Positions 45,547 to 55,860 of a stretch of DNA of 64,000 nucleotides are shown one piece after another. Below the pieces are notes generated by a model. The model did not search any database, was not told where the DNA came from, and saw only the letters and a program-made list of their open reading frames with translations. Origin of the DNA: Kistimonas sp. bin40. Lineage in GTDB: Bacteria; Pseudomonadota; Gammaproteobacteria; Pseudomonadales; Endozoicomonadaceae. Positions within the stretch are counted from its first letter, which is position 1. The number at the start of each line of letters is the position of its first letter. The position numbers were made by a program, and so were the translations under genes. The stretch is from positions 19,084 through 83,083 of the forward strand of contig MPMQ01000008.1 in NCBI GenBank assembly GCA_002238585.1, in the 5' to 3' direction.

Positions 45547-48500
45547 CTACCGCCCCAACCGCAGGCGAAACTGTTCAAGCGCCACCAGCATGGCAGGAAC
45601 AACCACAAGGATCAGCGCTGTGCCGACCAGAAGACCAAAAACAATGGTGGTCGCCATGGGAATCAGAAGCTTGGCTTGCGGCGAGGTCTCGAACAGCATG
45701 GGAAGAAGACCAAAGGCTGTGGTGATGGAAGTCAGCAAAACGGCCCGCAAGCGCTGACAGGCCGCTTCAACCGCCGCTTCCTGAATGCCCATACCTTCTT
45801 CCCGCCGGTCCCTGTAAAAAGTCACCAGTACTATGGAGTCATTGACCACTATGCCCGCCAGCCCAAACAGTCCCAGCTGTGATACCACGGTCAAATCCTG
45901 ACCTGTCACCCAGTGCCCGAAAAGCGCCCCCGTCAAGCCCAGCGGAATGGTCAGCATAACCACCAACGGCCAGCTCCACGAAGCGAAAATCCACGTCAGG
46001 ATGATGTAGATCATGACCAGAGCCAGCACCAACCCCTGCTTCATATTGGATGCCATTTCTTCCTGGTCTGCACTTTGACCTTCATGGCCGTAATCCACGC
46101 CGGTCCCGGCCAGAATCCCAGGCAGCACGTCCCTTTCCAGCTCCTGCAGTATTCTGGAGGCGTTGGTTCGGGTGTCGTCCACCTCAGCACTGACCCTGAC
46201 GGCCAGCTGTGAATCAATTCTCTTGAGACTGTCCAGCCCCTTGCTGACCGAAAAATCCACCAGATTACCCAATGGCTGTGCACTCTGCTGACCCGTCACA
46301 AGCGGAAAGGCACTGATGGTCTCCAGCTGCTCCCGTTGCTGGCGCAACAGGCGCAAACGCACCGTGACCTCTTCGTATTCATCGTGGTACACCTGCAAGC
46401 GCTGTCCATCAATAGCCGTACGCAGCTGCTGACCTACATCCTTCAGTGACAAGCCAAGCCCTCGCCCTTGAGGACTCACGGCAAAGACCAGCTGTTCCTG
46501 CCCCCAGGGCATGTCATCTTCAATACTGCTGAGTCCTTCATACTGGCTCAGTGCTTGCTGAACCGCTTCCGAAACCCCTTTGAGAACATGAGAGTCGCCT
46601 CCTGTAAACTTCATATCAATAGCCTTGCCCGGGGGACCGGCCTTGTCCTGCGCCAGAACAAGTTTCTCAAGGCCCGGCGGCTGCACCAATGCGTTTTTCC
46701 AGGCCGCAATCAGCTCGACATTGGTCGTGCTCCGCTTTTCCGCAGGCTCCAGATCAACGACCAGTGTTCCATTGCCGCGACCTTTTGTCGTGCCTTGGGC
46801 ATAGGGTTCTACACGCGCTTCGTTATACAAATAAAAAACATGTTTTATCAGCCGCTCCCCAGTGCCTTTCTCTGCAACACGGAGACTGCGATCAAGTTCC
46901 CGCAGAAAACCCTCGACCTCAGCTGGCGAACTGCCAGCCGTCATCTGAAAAGCGGCGCGTAATGTGGAACCATCCAGCGTCGGAAAAAACGTGAACCGCA
47001 GCAGCCCGCTGGTCAGCAACCCCGTGGCCAGTACCAGCAGGCACAATGTCATTACAATCGTGCTGCCTCGGCGCGCTATCGCCACAGTCACAAACGGACG
47101 AAAAATCGCGTCCCGAAAGTGAGCGAAGGCAGCATCCATCCGCTGGCGCCCCGGGCCTGGCTCCCCGCGCATGCGACCCAGACTGCGTGACAGGTGGGCA
47201 GGCAGAATCAGGAAACACTCCACCAGGGAAACAGCTATCACACAAATAACCACCAGCGGAATGTCTGCCATGATGGCACCCACATCACCAGGCAACAGGA
47301 GCAGAGGAAAAAAGGCTGCCATTGTTGTCAAAGAGGAAGCCAGAACCGGTGGCAACATACGTCGACTGCCCTCAACAGCCGCACGCTCGGGGGACGCGCC
47401 CTGGTCAGCATGGGAAAGAATGTTCTCCCCGACCACTATGGCATCGTCAACTACAATACCCAGCACCATAATCAACCCGAACAGGCTGATCAGATTGATG
47501 CTTCCTCCCAATAAATACAGTAGAGAACAAGCCGCCAGCAAGGAGACAGGAATGCCGACCGCCACCCAGAATGCAGTGTTGATATTCAGGAATATCAACA
47601 AGACAACAATCACCAACACCAGGCCTGTGATGCCATTTTTCAACAACAGCTGCAAGCGGCCACTCAGGTAAGACCAGTTTTCGTCATACACGACCATGTC
47701 AAGGCTTTCCGGCAGGGTGGAACGCTCTTCTTCCACCCAGTTCCAGAGCACTTTGGCCGACTTGAGTGTGTCATCAGTCTGGGAACGGTACAGCGTCATT
47801 TCTACAGCAGGACGCCCATTAAAGCGCAGCAAAGGCTGATTTTCTGCGCTCTGCAAACGAATGTGCGCCACATCGCCCAGCCGCACCACGGCACCGTCAG
47901 GTCGTACAAGAAGGGGAAGATCAGCAAACTGGTTCGGCCTGCGGGCCTGTCCCTGGCTGCGCAGGGAGCGCTCTACCGACCCGGCACCGACCGTACCAGC
48001 TGGCAGGTCAAGACTCCGGGCCTTGATGCTGTCTGCCACCTGGGCCAGAGTCAGCCCCAGGCGATGCAGCTCGGCACTGTCAATTTCAATGGCCATCTCC
48101 AGCTCGGGCAGTCCGCGCAAACCAACGCTGTGCACACCATGATTGAGAACATCCTGCTCCAGCCTTCTGACAAGGGGACGCAGCTCCGCCAGTGAGCGCC
48201 CGCCGGAAACCACAACCCGGGCAATGGATTCCTCAAAGGCCATGCGTTCAACACGGGGACGTTCGGCATCAAAGGGCAGGGTGGTCATACCATCCAGCGT
48301 CTGGATCACTTTGTTGGTGATCTCGGCCACATCAGCTCCCCGACTGATCTTCAGATCAAGCTGGCTGGTGCCCGGGTAGGATGAAGAAAAGATGCGGTCA
48401 ATGCCTGCAACGTCACGCAGCTCCCGCTCGATCGGCAAAGTCACACTGCGCTGTATATCATCGGCAGTAGCTCCGCTCCAGGTCGTGGTGACTATCACGG

Positions 48501-48648
48501 AGTCCACAACAAAGTCAGGAAAAAACTGGGTCCTCAGATGCATGACCGACCAGACTCCGGCCAGTATCATCAGAGCCATAACCAGGTTGGCTGCCACTTT
48601 GTGGCGCACAAAAAAGGCCAGAACGCCATGGGAAACGGGCTCACTCAT
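45547..48648 (-). CDS. RND-family efflux permease (AcrB-like)
   Basis: A 1033-residue inner-membrane proton-driven exporter. An N-terminal membrane helix (about residues 15-35) is followed by the first periplasmic loop with the usual GATADDIQRSVTLPIERELRDVAGI. The membrane block LISLFGLIMVLGIVVDDAIVVGENI holds the paired Asp residues of the proton relay. A second periplasmic loop and a second membrane block (LGLFGLAGIVVNDSIVLVTFYRDRR) follow. Length is normal. It overlaps the membrane fusion protein gene by ATGA, so the two are co-translated. The substrate cannot be told; divergence from classical AcrB suggests the less-studied RND group often paired with lipid or quinone-like substrates, but this is weak. 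Confidence 0.9.
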   Translation of the reverse strand: MSEPVSHGVLAFFVRHKVAANLVMALMILAGVWSVMHLRTQFFPDFVVDSVIVTTTWSGATADDIQRSVTLPIERELRDVAGIDRIFSSSYPGTSQLDLKISRGADVAEITNKVIQTLDGMTTLPFDAERPRVERMAFEESIARVVVSGGRSLAELRPLVRRLEQDVLNHGVHSVGLRGLPELEMAIEIDSAELHRLGLTLAQVADSIKARSLDLPAGTVGAGSVERSLRSQGQARRPNQFADLPLLVRPDGAVVRLGDVAHIRLQSAENQPLLRFNGRPAVEMTLYRSQTDDTLKSAKVLWNWVEEERSTLPESLDMVVYDENWSYLSGRLQLLLKNGITGLVLVIVVLLIFLNINTAFWVAVGIPVSLLAACSLLYLLGGSINLISLFGLIMVLGIVVDDAIVVGENILSHADQGASPERAAVEGSRRMLPPVLASSLTTMAAFFPLLLLPGDVGAIMADIPLVVICVIAVSLVECFLILPAHLSRSLGRMRGEPGPGRQRMDAAFAHFRDAIFRPFVTVAIARRGSTIVMTLCLLVLATGLLTSGLLRFTFFPTLDGSTLRAAFQMTAGSSPAEVEGFLRELDRSLRVAEKGTGERLIKHVFYLYNEARVEPYAQGTTKGRGNGTLVVDLEPAEKRSTTNVELIAAWKNALVQPPGLEKLVLAQDKAGPPGKAIDMKFTGGDSHVLKGVSEAVQQALSQYEGLSSIEDDMPWGQEQLVFAVSPQGRGLGLSLKDVGQQLRTAIDGQRLQVYHDEYEEVTVRLRLLRQQREQLETISAFPLVTGQQSAQPLGNLVDFSVSKGLDSLKRIDSQLAVRVSAEVDDTRTNASRILQELERDVLPGILAGTGVDYGHEGQSADQEEMASNMKQGLVLALVMIYIILTWIFASWSWPLVVMLTIPLGLTGALFGHWVTGQDLTVVSQLGLFGLAGIVVNDSIVLVTFYRDRREEGMGIQEAAVEAACQRLRAVLLTSITTAFGLLPMLFETSPQAKLLIPMATTIVFGLLVGTALILVVVPAMLVALEQFRLRLGR

Positions 48649-49943
48649 GGGATATCCGGGGGCAGGTCAACGGGCGAAACCAGCAGGCCAGTGAGAGCCC
48701 CGCTCAAGCGCGTTTTCAGCAAGCGATCCCCCTCTGACAGTGCTGACGAGGAAATCAGAAGAACTTCTTGTCCCGCTACCGTCCGCAGGCCCCTGCGCTC
48801 GACACTGACCGCTTCCAGCTTGTTGTCCTTGTCCAGCCGGTAAACATAGCGGTCGTCGTAAAGACAACCTGGCTGCACACGCAAGGTGTCCGCAGGCAAG
48901 GGGACCTGGAGCTTGATAACCACCGACTGGCCCAGGACAACTGGCAGTGGCTGATCACTTGCCGGGCGAAAAACAGCATCCACACCACCGCGCCCTTCCT
49001 CCACACTGGCCATCAGGCGATCCATGTAGAAGACAGGCGGCGCCGAAGACTCTTCCAGCTGGGCCTTGATCGGCTGGCCCGCTGCCTGCGCTTGCCTGAG
49101 TCTGGGCAGGTAGCGATTGGGGACCTGGGCCCTTATCTCGACAGCATCTGCAGGATAGACCTGGGCCAGCGCCTCACCCGGGTGCACCTGGTCGCCTTCT
49201 GCAACACTCAGCTGAATCAACCAGCCGTCAAAATCAGCCTTGATCTGACTGCGCTCGAGATCCAGTTGCACCTGCGCGCGTGCGGACTCCGCCTGCTCCT
49301 GCTGTGCTTGCAGCCGGGCCGCCCGGTTCTGCTGGTCTGCAACCTGCAACTGGCGCTCAATCACAGTGATGCGCTGCCGGGCCAGTGCACTACGGGCCGC
49401 ATCAATCTGGCTGTCAGAGACCTGATGCTCTTTTCCCAGAGCGCGCTGCCGCTCCCAGTCACGGCGCGCAACCTCCAGCAATACACGCTCCTGTTCAAGC
49501 GATTTCTTTTCACTCTCAGTACGCAGCAACTCGGAGCGCATGCGAGCCTGCACATCCTTGACCTCGGCCTCCCGCTGTACCAGCTGCAGCTCCAGATCGC
49601 GGCGATCAAGACTGATCAGCAGATCACCGGTTTTGACGGGCTGCCCTGCCAATATGGGCGTTGCCAGGACGCGGGCAGCGATGGTAGACGTCAGGGTCAC
49701 CCGTGCAGGGGTCTCTGCTTTGCCATACAGACGGACTTGCGCGTACTCCTCCTGCGCATAGGCGACAGGCACAGTCTCCACCCGTGGAGGAGAGGGGGGA
49801 GCAGACTGCCGGCCGGCATGATCCGCACCGGCGTGAAAGAGAACAAGCAGTGCACAAGTCAGCACTATGGCCAGCAACGCCCAGCGTCGGTGCCGAAGAA
49901 AGGTTTTCAGCTGCACAGCCCAGGAAGACAGCTCAACCGCCAT
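48645..49943 (-). CDS. RND membrane fusion protein (HlyD/AcrA family)
   Basis: A 432-residue periplasmic adaptor that links the RND permease to an outer-membrane channel. It has one N-terminal membrane anchor (WALLAIVLTCALLVLF, about residues 20-36) and no lipobox. The lipoyl-like half GQPVKTGDLLISLDRRDL is followed by a long coiled-coil hairpin (about residues 115-230, rich in Glu, Gln, Arg), then the return half IKADFDGWLIQLSVAEGDQVHPGE and a beta-barrel region. It starts 64 bases after the ketoacyl synthase gene and overlaps the permease gene, so a three-gene operon is likely. No outer-membrane channel gene is present in the window. Confidence 0.9.
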   Translation of the reverse strand: MAVELSSWAVQLKTFLRHRRWALLAIVLTCALLVLFHAGADHAGRQSAPPSPPRVETVPVAYAQEEYAQVRLYGKAETPARVTLTSTIAARVLATPILAGQPVKTGDLLISLDRRDLELQLVQREAEVKDVQARMRSELLRTESEKKSLEQERVLLEVARRDWERQRALGKEHQVSDSQIDAARSALARQRITVIERQLQVADQQNRAARLQAQQEQAESARAQVQLDLERSQIKADFDGWLIQLSVAEGDQVHPGEALAQVYPADAVEIRAQVPNRYLPRLRQAQAAGQPIKAQLEESSAPPVFYMDRLMASVEEGRGGVDAVFRPASDQPLPVVLGQSVVIKLQVPLPADTLRVQPGCLYDDRYVYRLDKDNKLEAVSVERRGLRTVAGQEVLLISSSALSEGDRLLKTRLSGALTGLLVSPVDLPPDIP

Positions 49944-50006
49944 GAATCAATGCCTTGCGAACCTGAAGCTCGCCTTGGTGCCATCACACACGGGCCTGCG
50001 CCCAAC

Positions 50007-51842
50007 TCAACAAAACTCACGGAAAGGGTTGTCGCCCGAAAGAGTCACCACCCTGTCACCCAGAGCAACCTGCTTGCGGGTGACAACTATATCTTCTGCC
50101 GCCAGGACCGCGTCACCGAACTTGTACCTGAGCTGGTCCTTCCCCGACAGCTTGCGCTCTTCTGCCTCCTGCTGGCAGACCTCAACCTTCTCGTTGCGCT
50201 GCGCCCACTGTGACAGTGCTTTCTGCCCGTGACGGCGCGTCAACATGGCACGGGCAGCCCCCGAAGACAGAGTGACGGCCGTTGCATTATTGCCACCAAA
50301 TCCCTTGGCATTGAGAAACGCCATATCCATAGCCTGTTCTGCAAACTCGAAATGCTCAGTCAGAACATTCAGGTGGCGACAGTGCACATCAGCGGCCACC
50401 CGTTCAATGCTGTGAATAGCCGGTATAACACTGTGCCGCCAGGCTCCCAGGGTCACCAGCAGCTGGTCGGCGCCTGCGGCCGCCAACGAGTGCCCCATGT
50501 AGCTCTTGACTGCTGCAACAGGCCAGTGGCGTATACCAAAGGCCGCCGCCGTTGCGTCCAGAATTGCCGATTCAGTGACCCGGTTCTGGTGAGTGCCAGT
50601 GCCATGCGCCTGCACGAAAGACCGATTCTGCAAGGACTCGTCGCCAAGCATGTTGCGCCCCAGAGCCGCCGCACGAGCCATGGTTATGTAATTGCCGGCT
50701 CCCGGACTGGATATGGACTTTTTGTAGCCATCAGCATGCACATAGACATCAGCCACAGCCCCCAGAATCTCTGCGCCAGTTTCCAATGCCAGGCTGTCAT
50801 CCATCAACACAAAAAATTGTGCCGACTCCGCAAGAACAAAGCCGCAATTGTTACCGAAAGGACGACAGGCCCGCCTGTAATCCGGTTTTTCTTCCTCAGG
50901 CAAATCATCCAGATGACGCAAAGCCTTGTCAGTCGCCAGAGCACCCATGGTGGCATAGCCTTCAATCACTTCCGGCCAGACAGGCGCCTCACTGGCACCG
51001 ACAACAGCTACGCGCGTGCGCCCGCTGCGGATATCATCCACCGCATGACGCAGGTTATACAAAAAAGAGGCACAAGCTCCCAGACTGCAGCCCGTAATGC
51101 CAAGACTGCCCAGAACATAGGCGTTGATAAAGTCGGCTGGCATTTCGGCAAACCCCAGGGGGAGCTGTTTGGTTGTAACCCTTCGCCCCCGTAAACGGGA
51201 CTGCAAAAGACCACCGTTACCATTCTGGTCCAGCTGACTCATGCTGCTACCGGCGTACACGGACACTTGCTCAGGACTGACATGGCGCGCCAGGCGGTCC
51301 CAGTCGAGACCCATTGCACTGATGGCATCCGAGGCACCATAGACAGTCATGGCCAGCCCGCGCGGGTGATGACGGGAAGGGTAGAGCTTTTCCGGCTGAA
51401 ATCCACTGGGCAGTTGCCCAAAGGCCCGGACAGGAATCCCCCGGGTTTCTGGCACCAGAAATGGCTGCCCGGATGGCAACAGCACCCGCACCAGTTCGGG
51501 ATTCCGGGTTTCGGTCAGTTGCCAACCCGGTGGCAGCGGGTCGGGAAGCTGTTGCCGCGCCAACAGCACGTCGACCCCCTCCTGTGCAGACAGAGCTCTG
51601 TGCACCATCTTCGCTTCCGCAGAGAAGACAGACTCGTCCAGCTCGCGCACCAGGCTGCCGCTCAGCAGTGCCTGGCCATCCTCCACTGGCAGCCCCGTCA
51701 GAGAGGCCAGACTGGCCAGAGTCTGCTGCGCGACCCCGGGCTCCATGGCGTCCAGTACAAGGCGCCTGTAAGCGTTAAACGAAGAAGTCCGGCCGGCAGA
51801 ACTTATGCCACCCTGGGCAACAACAAGAGGAAGTCGGGACAT
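50007..51842 (-). CDS. Beta-ketoacyl synthase family protein
   Basis: A 611-residue thiolase-fold condensing enzyme, likely acting on acyl-ACP or acyl-CoA by decarboxylative condensation. The catalytic Cys is about residue 252 in ITGCSLGACAS, and the two His are near 413 (VQAHGTGTHQN) and 451 (SYMGHSLAAAGADQ). It has about 150 extra N-terminal residues and a charged C-terminal extension of about 60 residues compared with FabF (around 410). ATG 51842 follows GAGGTAAG. It heads an operon with the RND pair, suggesting that its product is exported or that it modifies a membrane lipid; no acyl carrier protein or ketoreductase is nearby. Confidence 0.85.
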   Translation of the reverse strand: MSRLPLVVAQGGISSAGRTSSFNAYRRLVLDAMEPGVAQQTLASLASLTGLPVEDGQALLSGSLVRELDESVFSAEAKMVHRALSAQEGVDVLLARQQLPDPLPPGWQLTETRNPELVRVLLPSGQPFLVPETRGIPVRAFGQLPSGFQPEKLYPSRHHPRGLAMTVYGASDAISAMGLDWDRLARHVSPEQVSVYAGSSMSQLDQNGNGGLLQSRLRGRRVTTKQLPLGFAEMPADFINAYVLGSLGITGCSLGACASFLYNLRHAVDDIRSGRTRVAVVGASEAPVWPEVIEGYATMGALATDKALRHLDDLPEEEKPDYRRACRPFGNNCGFVLAESAQFFVLMDDSLALETGAEILGAVADVYVHADGYKKSISSPGAGNYITMARAAALGRNMLGDESLQNRSFVQAHGTGTHQNRVTESAILDATAAAFGIRHWPVAAVKSYMGHSLAAAGADQLLVTLGAWRHSVIPAIHSIERVAADVHCRHLNVLTEHFEFAEQAMDMAFLNAKGFGGNNATAVTLSSGAARAMLTRRHGQKALSQWAQRNEKVEVCQQEAEERKLSGKDQLRYKFGDAVLAAEDIVVTRKQVALGDRVVTLSGDNPFREFC

Positions 51843-53169
51843 GTCTTACCTCGACCGGTGTAAGGGTATATGCAAGCGACAGAACGCGGCAGTCTACTCT
51901 TTTCCCTGCCGGGTTGTAATCCTCTCTACACCGGAGTTTTCCTGTTTTTCCTGGTTTGCTGCATCTTTTTCCTTTTTTTCACTGGATGTTGCAGGCCACC
52001 TGCCAGCCAAGCTGCTCCCAACTCCCGTTCGCAAAATCAGCGGCTGCCAAAAATATATCTGACAAAAAACTGAAGATAGCTACGCGTCTGCACCCGCCAT
52101 CTTTGCGCTCCATTTTTTTTGTTCCTCTTTGTTCGTCTTTGTTCGTCAACGGCCGGTTTGCTCGTCAACGGCCGGGGGCTCGCAGCAAAATCCGGTGAAG
52201 GAGCAAAAGGTTGACTGCTGCCTGTGTTGAAAAAAGAAAAAGGGCTTGCATACGTAGATGAAGACAAGCTGCTGTCACCGGACAAACTGCAAGGAGGGCC
52301 ATGTGAGATGGTGATTTCAGCACTCAAACGGCCAAGGCTGACCACGACTGTCTGGTGGCGCCGCGCTACAATCCAGGAAGACACAACCACTCAAAACACC
52401 ATACTGGCTTGCCTGGCATGACAGGAACTCCCCCCCCGACACTCAACCCCTGCTTCGGTGTGTCACAGTCTCACCGTACGAAGCCAGGCTCCGGTGAAGC
52501 CCAACAGAGAACAACTGCTTTTTGCTTGCTCTTTACTACAACAGTGTCACTTTGGCTTACTATCCTGTTCTGCTCTTCTTGCGCCTGACCGGCGACTGTG
52601 GCCCGACAATTCCACGTATCCAGCAATTTCCCTGCGCCACCTGCCAACAGACCAGGTCAAACAGCCTCTGTCTGGTTTGCCACCTTGGACAGGGGTGCCA
52701 AAAACCACGCCAGTCCACAAGTGTGGATTCTTGTGCAGCCGGGGCTGCACAGATCACAAGCAGCTCCAGAAGAGAATGAACCAACCAGAGTGCGAGATAA
52801 AATACCCGATTCGCAGAAGGTCTTCTGTCGTGTTTAAATCAGGATTTTCAAGAGCCTCTGGTGGCAAGCAATGTATTTCCACCCAAGTCTGTAGTTGACA
52901 AGATTTGTTTTTTATATAACTATCGACGATGCCTCGCGGAGGCGAAAGAAAAGCAGACCACTTTAGAGAAGCAGTTGAGACATCCATGGCGGTTTCTGAG
53001 GTTGCGTTGCAATAGTACAGCAGGCCCTGTGCTCATCGAGTTTTCTGTTGGTTGTCCGTTTTCTGTGATTTCCTTTCCTGCTACGCAAAGCAATACATTA
53101 TTTCTTGTTTCTTTGTGCTAAAGGTAAGGCCCTGCGATTTTAAAAGGTTATCAAGCCAGCATTTTGCCT
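51843..53169. other. Gene-poor region between the synthase operon and the H-NS-like gene
   Basis: About 1.3 kb with no recognisable gene on either strand. Candidate frames (52224-52421 and 52458-52898, plus) lack good ribosome binding sites and matches to known families. A short direct repeat (GTCAACGGCCGG twice near 52145-52175) is present. Promoters for the divergent neighbours must lie here, but I cannot place them. Confidence 0.5.
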
Positions 53170-53655
53170 ATGAACATATTTGAAGAAGTACAGAGCAGAC
53201 TGTCCAGCAAGACGCGCATGCGTGGTCTGTTCCGGGATGTGCATTACGAAGATCTGGAGCGCATCATTGAACGCATGAAGGTGCTCCTCGAAGAGAAAAA
53301 GGCCGCTCACGAAGCAGATCAGGTGCGCCGAAAAGAGAAAGCCGCTGACATTGAAGATATTTATCGTTTCATGCAGGAGAAAGGCTTGTCTCTTGAGGAC
53401 TTGGGAACAATTCAGGAGGCTGCTCCCAAGCCCAGAAAGAAACGCAATGTCCAGAAATACACATTTACCTACGAGACTTCGACGGGTGCCACCGCTCAGT
53501 GGCATGGAGCGACAACGGGGAGAATCCCGGAGGAATTCCGCAACTATCTGAAGCGCACTGGCAAGACCCGCAGCGATTGCATTCAGGAGAGCGCAGAAAG
53601 AAGGGAAACAGAATCGACTAACTCCATGTCGGAAAGTGCCGCCTTCGAGATGTAA
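53170..53655 (+). CDS. H-NS family nucleoid-associated DNA-binding protein
   Basis: A 161-residue H-NS-like protein. The N-terminal half is a helical, charged oligomerisation region (about residues 15-85: ERIIERMKVLLEEKKAAHEA, RRKEKAADIEDIYRFM). A basic linker PKPRKKR follows, then the C-terminal DNA-binding domain YTFTYETSTGATAQWHGATTGRIPEEF, in which the usual core motif (WTGxGRTP) appears as WHGATTGRIP. A tail of about 25 residues is extra compared with E. coli H-NS (137). ATG 53170 is chosen over TTG 53164; no strong Shine-Dalgarno sequence is visible. H-NS proteins silence horizontally acquired DNA, so its place before the secretion cluster may be regulatory. Confidence 0.75.
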   Translation: MNIFEEVQSRLSSKTRMRGLFRDVHYEDLERIIERMKVLLEEKKAAHEADQVRRKEKAADIEDIYRFMQEKGLSLEDLGTIQEAAPKPRKKRNVQKYTFTYETSTGATAQWHGATTGRIPEEFRNYLKRTGKTRSDCIQESAERRETESTNSMSESAAFEM

Positions 53656-53745
53656 TCGGGTTGCGAATCCATCTGACAGTTGCCTGACTTGCAATGTGCG
53701 GTCCGTAACTGTCAGATTGCGGTTTCAGACCGGGGCCTCTGCAGT

Positions 53746-53809
53746 GGCTTTGGGCTTTGGGATTTGGGCTTTGGGCTTTGGGCTTTGGGCTTTGTGCTTT
53801 GTGCTTTGT
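53746..53809 (+). repeat. Heptanucleotide tandem repeat (GGGCTTT)n
   Basis: About nine 7-base units: GGGCTTT predominates, with one GGGATTT and two terminal GTGCTTT variants. The repeat lies about 90 bases after the H-NS-like gene. A 7-base unit does not keep frame, so it would switch any gene crossing it; none is supported. Confidence 0.85.
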
Positions 53810-55062
53810 AAAAGACCAGCGTTCACCGGACGGTCACCGAAACTTCCGGCGGCTTCTTATATCTTCTACTTGGACTGCGCTGACGCGCCAACGAAAAGCT
53901 GCACCTGCACCTGTTGTGTCCCGGCACCCGCGCTGGCAGCTGTGGCTGTGGCTGGGACTCCGGATGGCCAGGCTGCGCGACGGCGGAACACTGGAGTATC
54001 AGCCTTATCCGGCATCAAATGCCCCTCGCGCTTCCGTATGCCTTTGCAAGATAGCGGGTATAGATAGAGCAAGCATACAGATGGCGCAACAGTCTCTCTT
54101 CTTCCTCTGTCACTCTTCCTCTATCACTCTGTCGCCACCCAGCTGCAAACTGGCTCCGGCAGCATCCAGACATCTGAATTCTGGACTGCTCATCAAAAAT
54201 CAATCAACAAACAGGCCACTCTCCCCCAAGCCACCCTTGCAGAATGTCCGCCTGGTGAACCGATCTTCATGAGATCAACAATCGGATAGTCTGGCACTGA
54301 ACTCCAGCCCCTGCCGTCTGACTTTATTTGGCAGGCCCGGCTTTCAAAAAAAACGACACCCCAAAAACATTACGCAGCGCAACTAAAAGCCTGTATTCCC
54401 GATACTCGGTTGGGCAAAAGCCTACGTCAACTACTCACCAATACAAAAGCAGAATAAAGAAACGCCAGCAACAACTCTCAGTCGTAGTATCCTTCTGCAA
54501 TCTATGGATACCCAGAAACGATCTGGTCCAGTTGCTTGCACCCTTTGCTTGAATACAACGGGATTGCGACACATCAGTCTGCTGCAAACCGACAGACAGC
54601 TACCTTGATTTTATACAAGAGCCCGTACACCAAATTTTCCTGTTGCCGAGCTTGCATCTGAAGATGCTTGGCCGGCAAGTGAATCTCCAGCAACGACAGC
54701 TGCAATACTCAACAAATGACTGGCCTTAAAAGTTCCGATCAATTCCTGCGCCAAATCAACAGCAATTGTCTACAGAATCGACAATTTTTGTATTCATGCC
54801 AATTCTGTCGACCAACTCACCACCACAACCCTGAAGCGCGCCAACCAGCTGGCCCAGTTAATTCTGGCCAAAGCCTTGCTTTGTGAGCTGAACGCCCGAC
54901 AGCGCCAGGAACGCCACCGCTGACCAGCGGTCAAAGCTCAATCAAGCCCCTGCTGAAGCCTGTTCAGGCAGAACGGCCAGCATAGCCGCCCACCACGCAG
55001 GATCGACAACTGATGACCAGGCTGCTCCCTCCCGGATTGATCGCAGTGCCCATGAGCGGAGT

Positions 55063-55376
55063 GTTAACGCCAGTCCTCAATGTCTCAAAATCACCAGATT
55101 CTGTGGACAGAAGTGCAGCATGGACTCCCACCTCCACGTCATCCAGCAGAGCGAGAACATCAATAAAAAAGAGTGCAGTTTCAAGCTCGCAAGCCAGGTT
55201 CTATGCTCCTTGTTAACGCCAGTCCTTTGCCCAATGCTCATTGCCGGTACCGCGATAGCATAAACGTTACCAGCTCCTTCTGGGATACCAGCGCTCAAGG
55301 GAGTACGACCCTTCTGGTTACCTGATGAAATGAGGACATTTCTAACTGGCGTTAACAATTTCCAACTGGCGTTAAC
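55063..55376. repeat. Four copies of GTTAACGCCAGT, two in each orientation
   Basis: GTTAACGCCAGT occurs at 55063-55074 and 55212-55223, and its exact complement ACTGGCGTTAAC at 55345-55356 and 55365-55376. The outer copies could be terminal inverted repeats of a 314-bp miniature element, or all four could be binding sites for a regulator upstream of the secretion operon. No transposase is encoded inside. Confidence 0.7.
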
Positions 55377-55860
55377 ATACTTCTGAAATCACACTGTTTG
55401 ACAGTGTTTAATTTGCTGAAGCAGTTTCCACCGACAACACTCGGGCCTCTTCTCTCCCGGCACCTCCGTCACACGAAGGCATCATCGGAGGTGCTCGGAA
55501 GTCGGGGAAAGGTTGGGTGCGCCAGGTGCCTGTGGGAGTCTGGTGCGCTCCTGCTCCCCTGTAGTCCTAAGACATGGGGCGTGTTACGTCCGCAGGCGTA
55601 ACGGCAGGCGTAACCCAGGGACGCGATTGAAACGACAAACGACAAACGACAACAGTCATAGATCTAACAGACAACAGCAACAGCGTTCAACAGCATTTGG
55701 GTGTAACGGGAGAAGATGGGAGGAAACCCAGAGACCGGAGAGCGGGCGCGTGCAGAGTGCGCGAGTGGTTTGCAGCCGGGTTTCCACTGGTGGTTTCTCC
55801 ACCCGGGGCGGAGGCCGAGGGCTTGAAGCTGGGGCTGGATATTGCGGAGCTTGGAGTTGA

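Larger units (their letters stand above)
53656..55860. other. 2.2-kb gene-poor region upstream of the secretion operon
   Basis: No supported gene is found over 2.2 kb. The frames present have low-complexity or repeat-derived translations. The region holds a heptanucleotide repeat (53746-53809) and four copies of a 12-base motif (55063-55376), both listed separately. It should contain the promoter of the secretion operon. The stretch around 54800-54930 has the look of decayed coding sequence, but I cannot name it. Confidence 0.5.

Noticed and set aside
48768..50213. 481-residue plus-strand frame across the fusion protein gene
   Set aside because: It is antisense to the HlyD-family gene and part of the ketoacyl synthase gene; the translation has no family features.
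52224..52421. 65-residue plus-strand frame in the gene-poor region
   Set aside because: Plausible composition but no ribosome binding site at a usable distance and no recognised family.
53636..54067. Plus-strand frame over the heptanucleotide repeat
   Set aside because: Its translation is mainly the repeat itself (GLWALGF-type), with no start signal.
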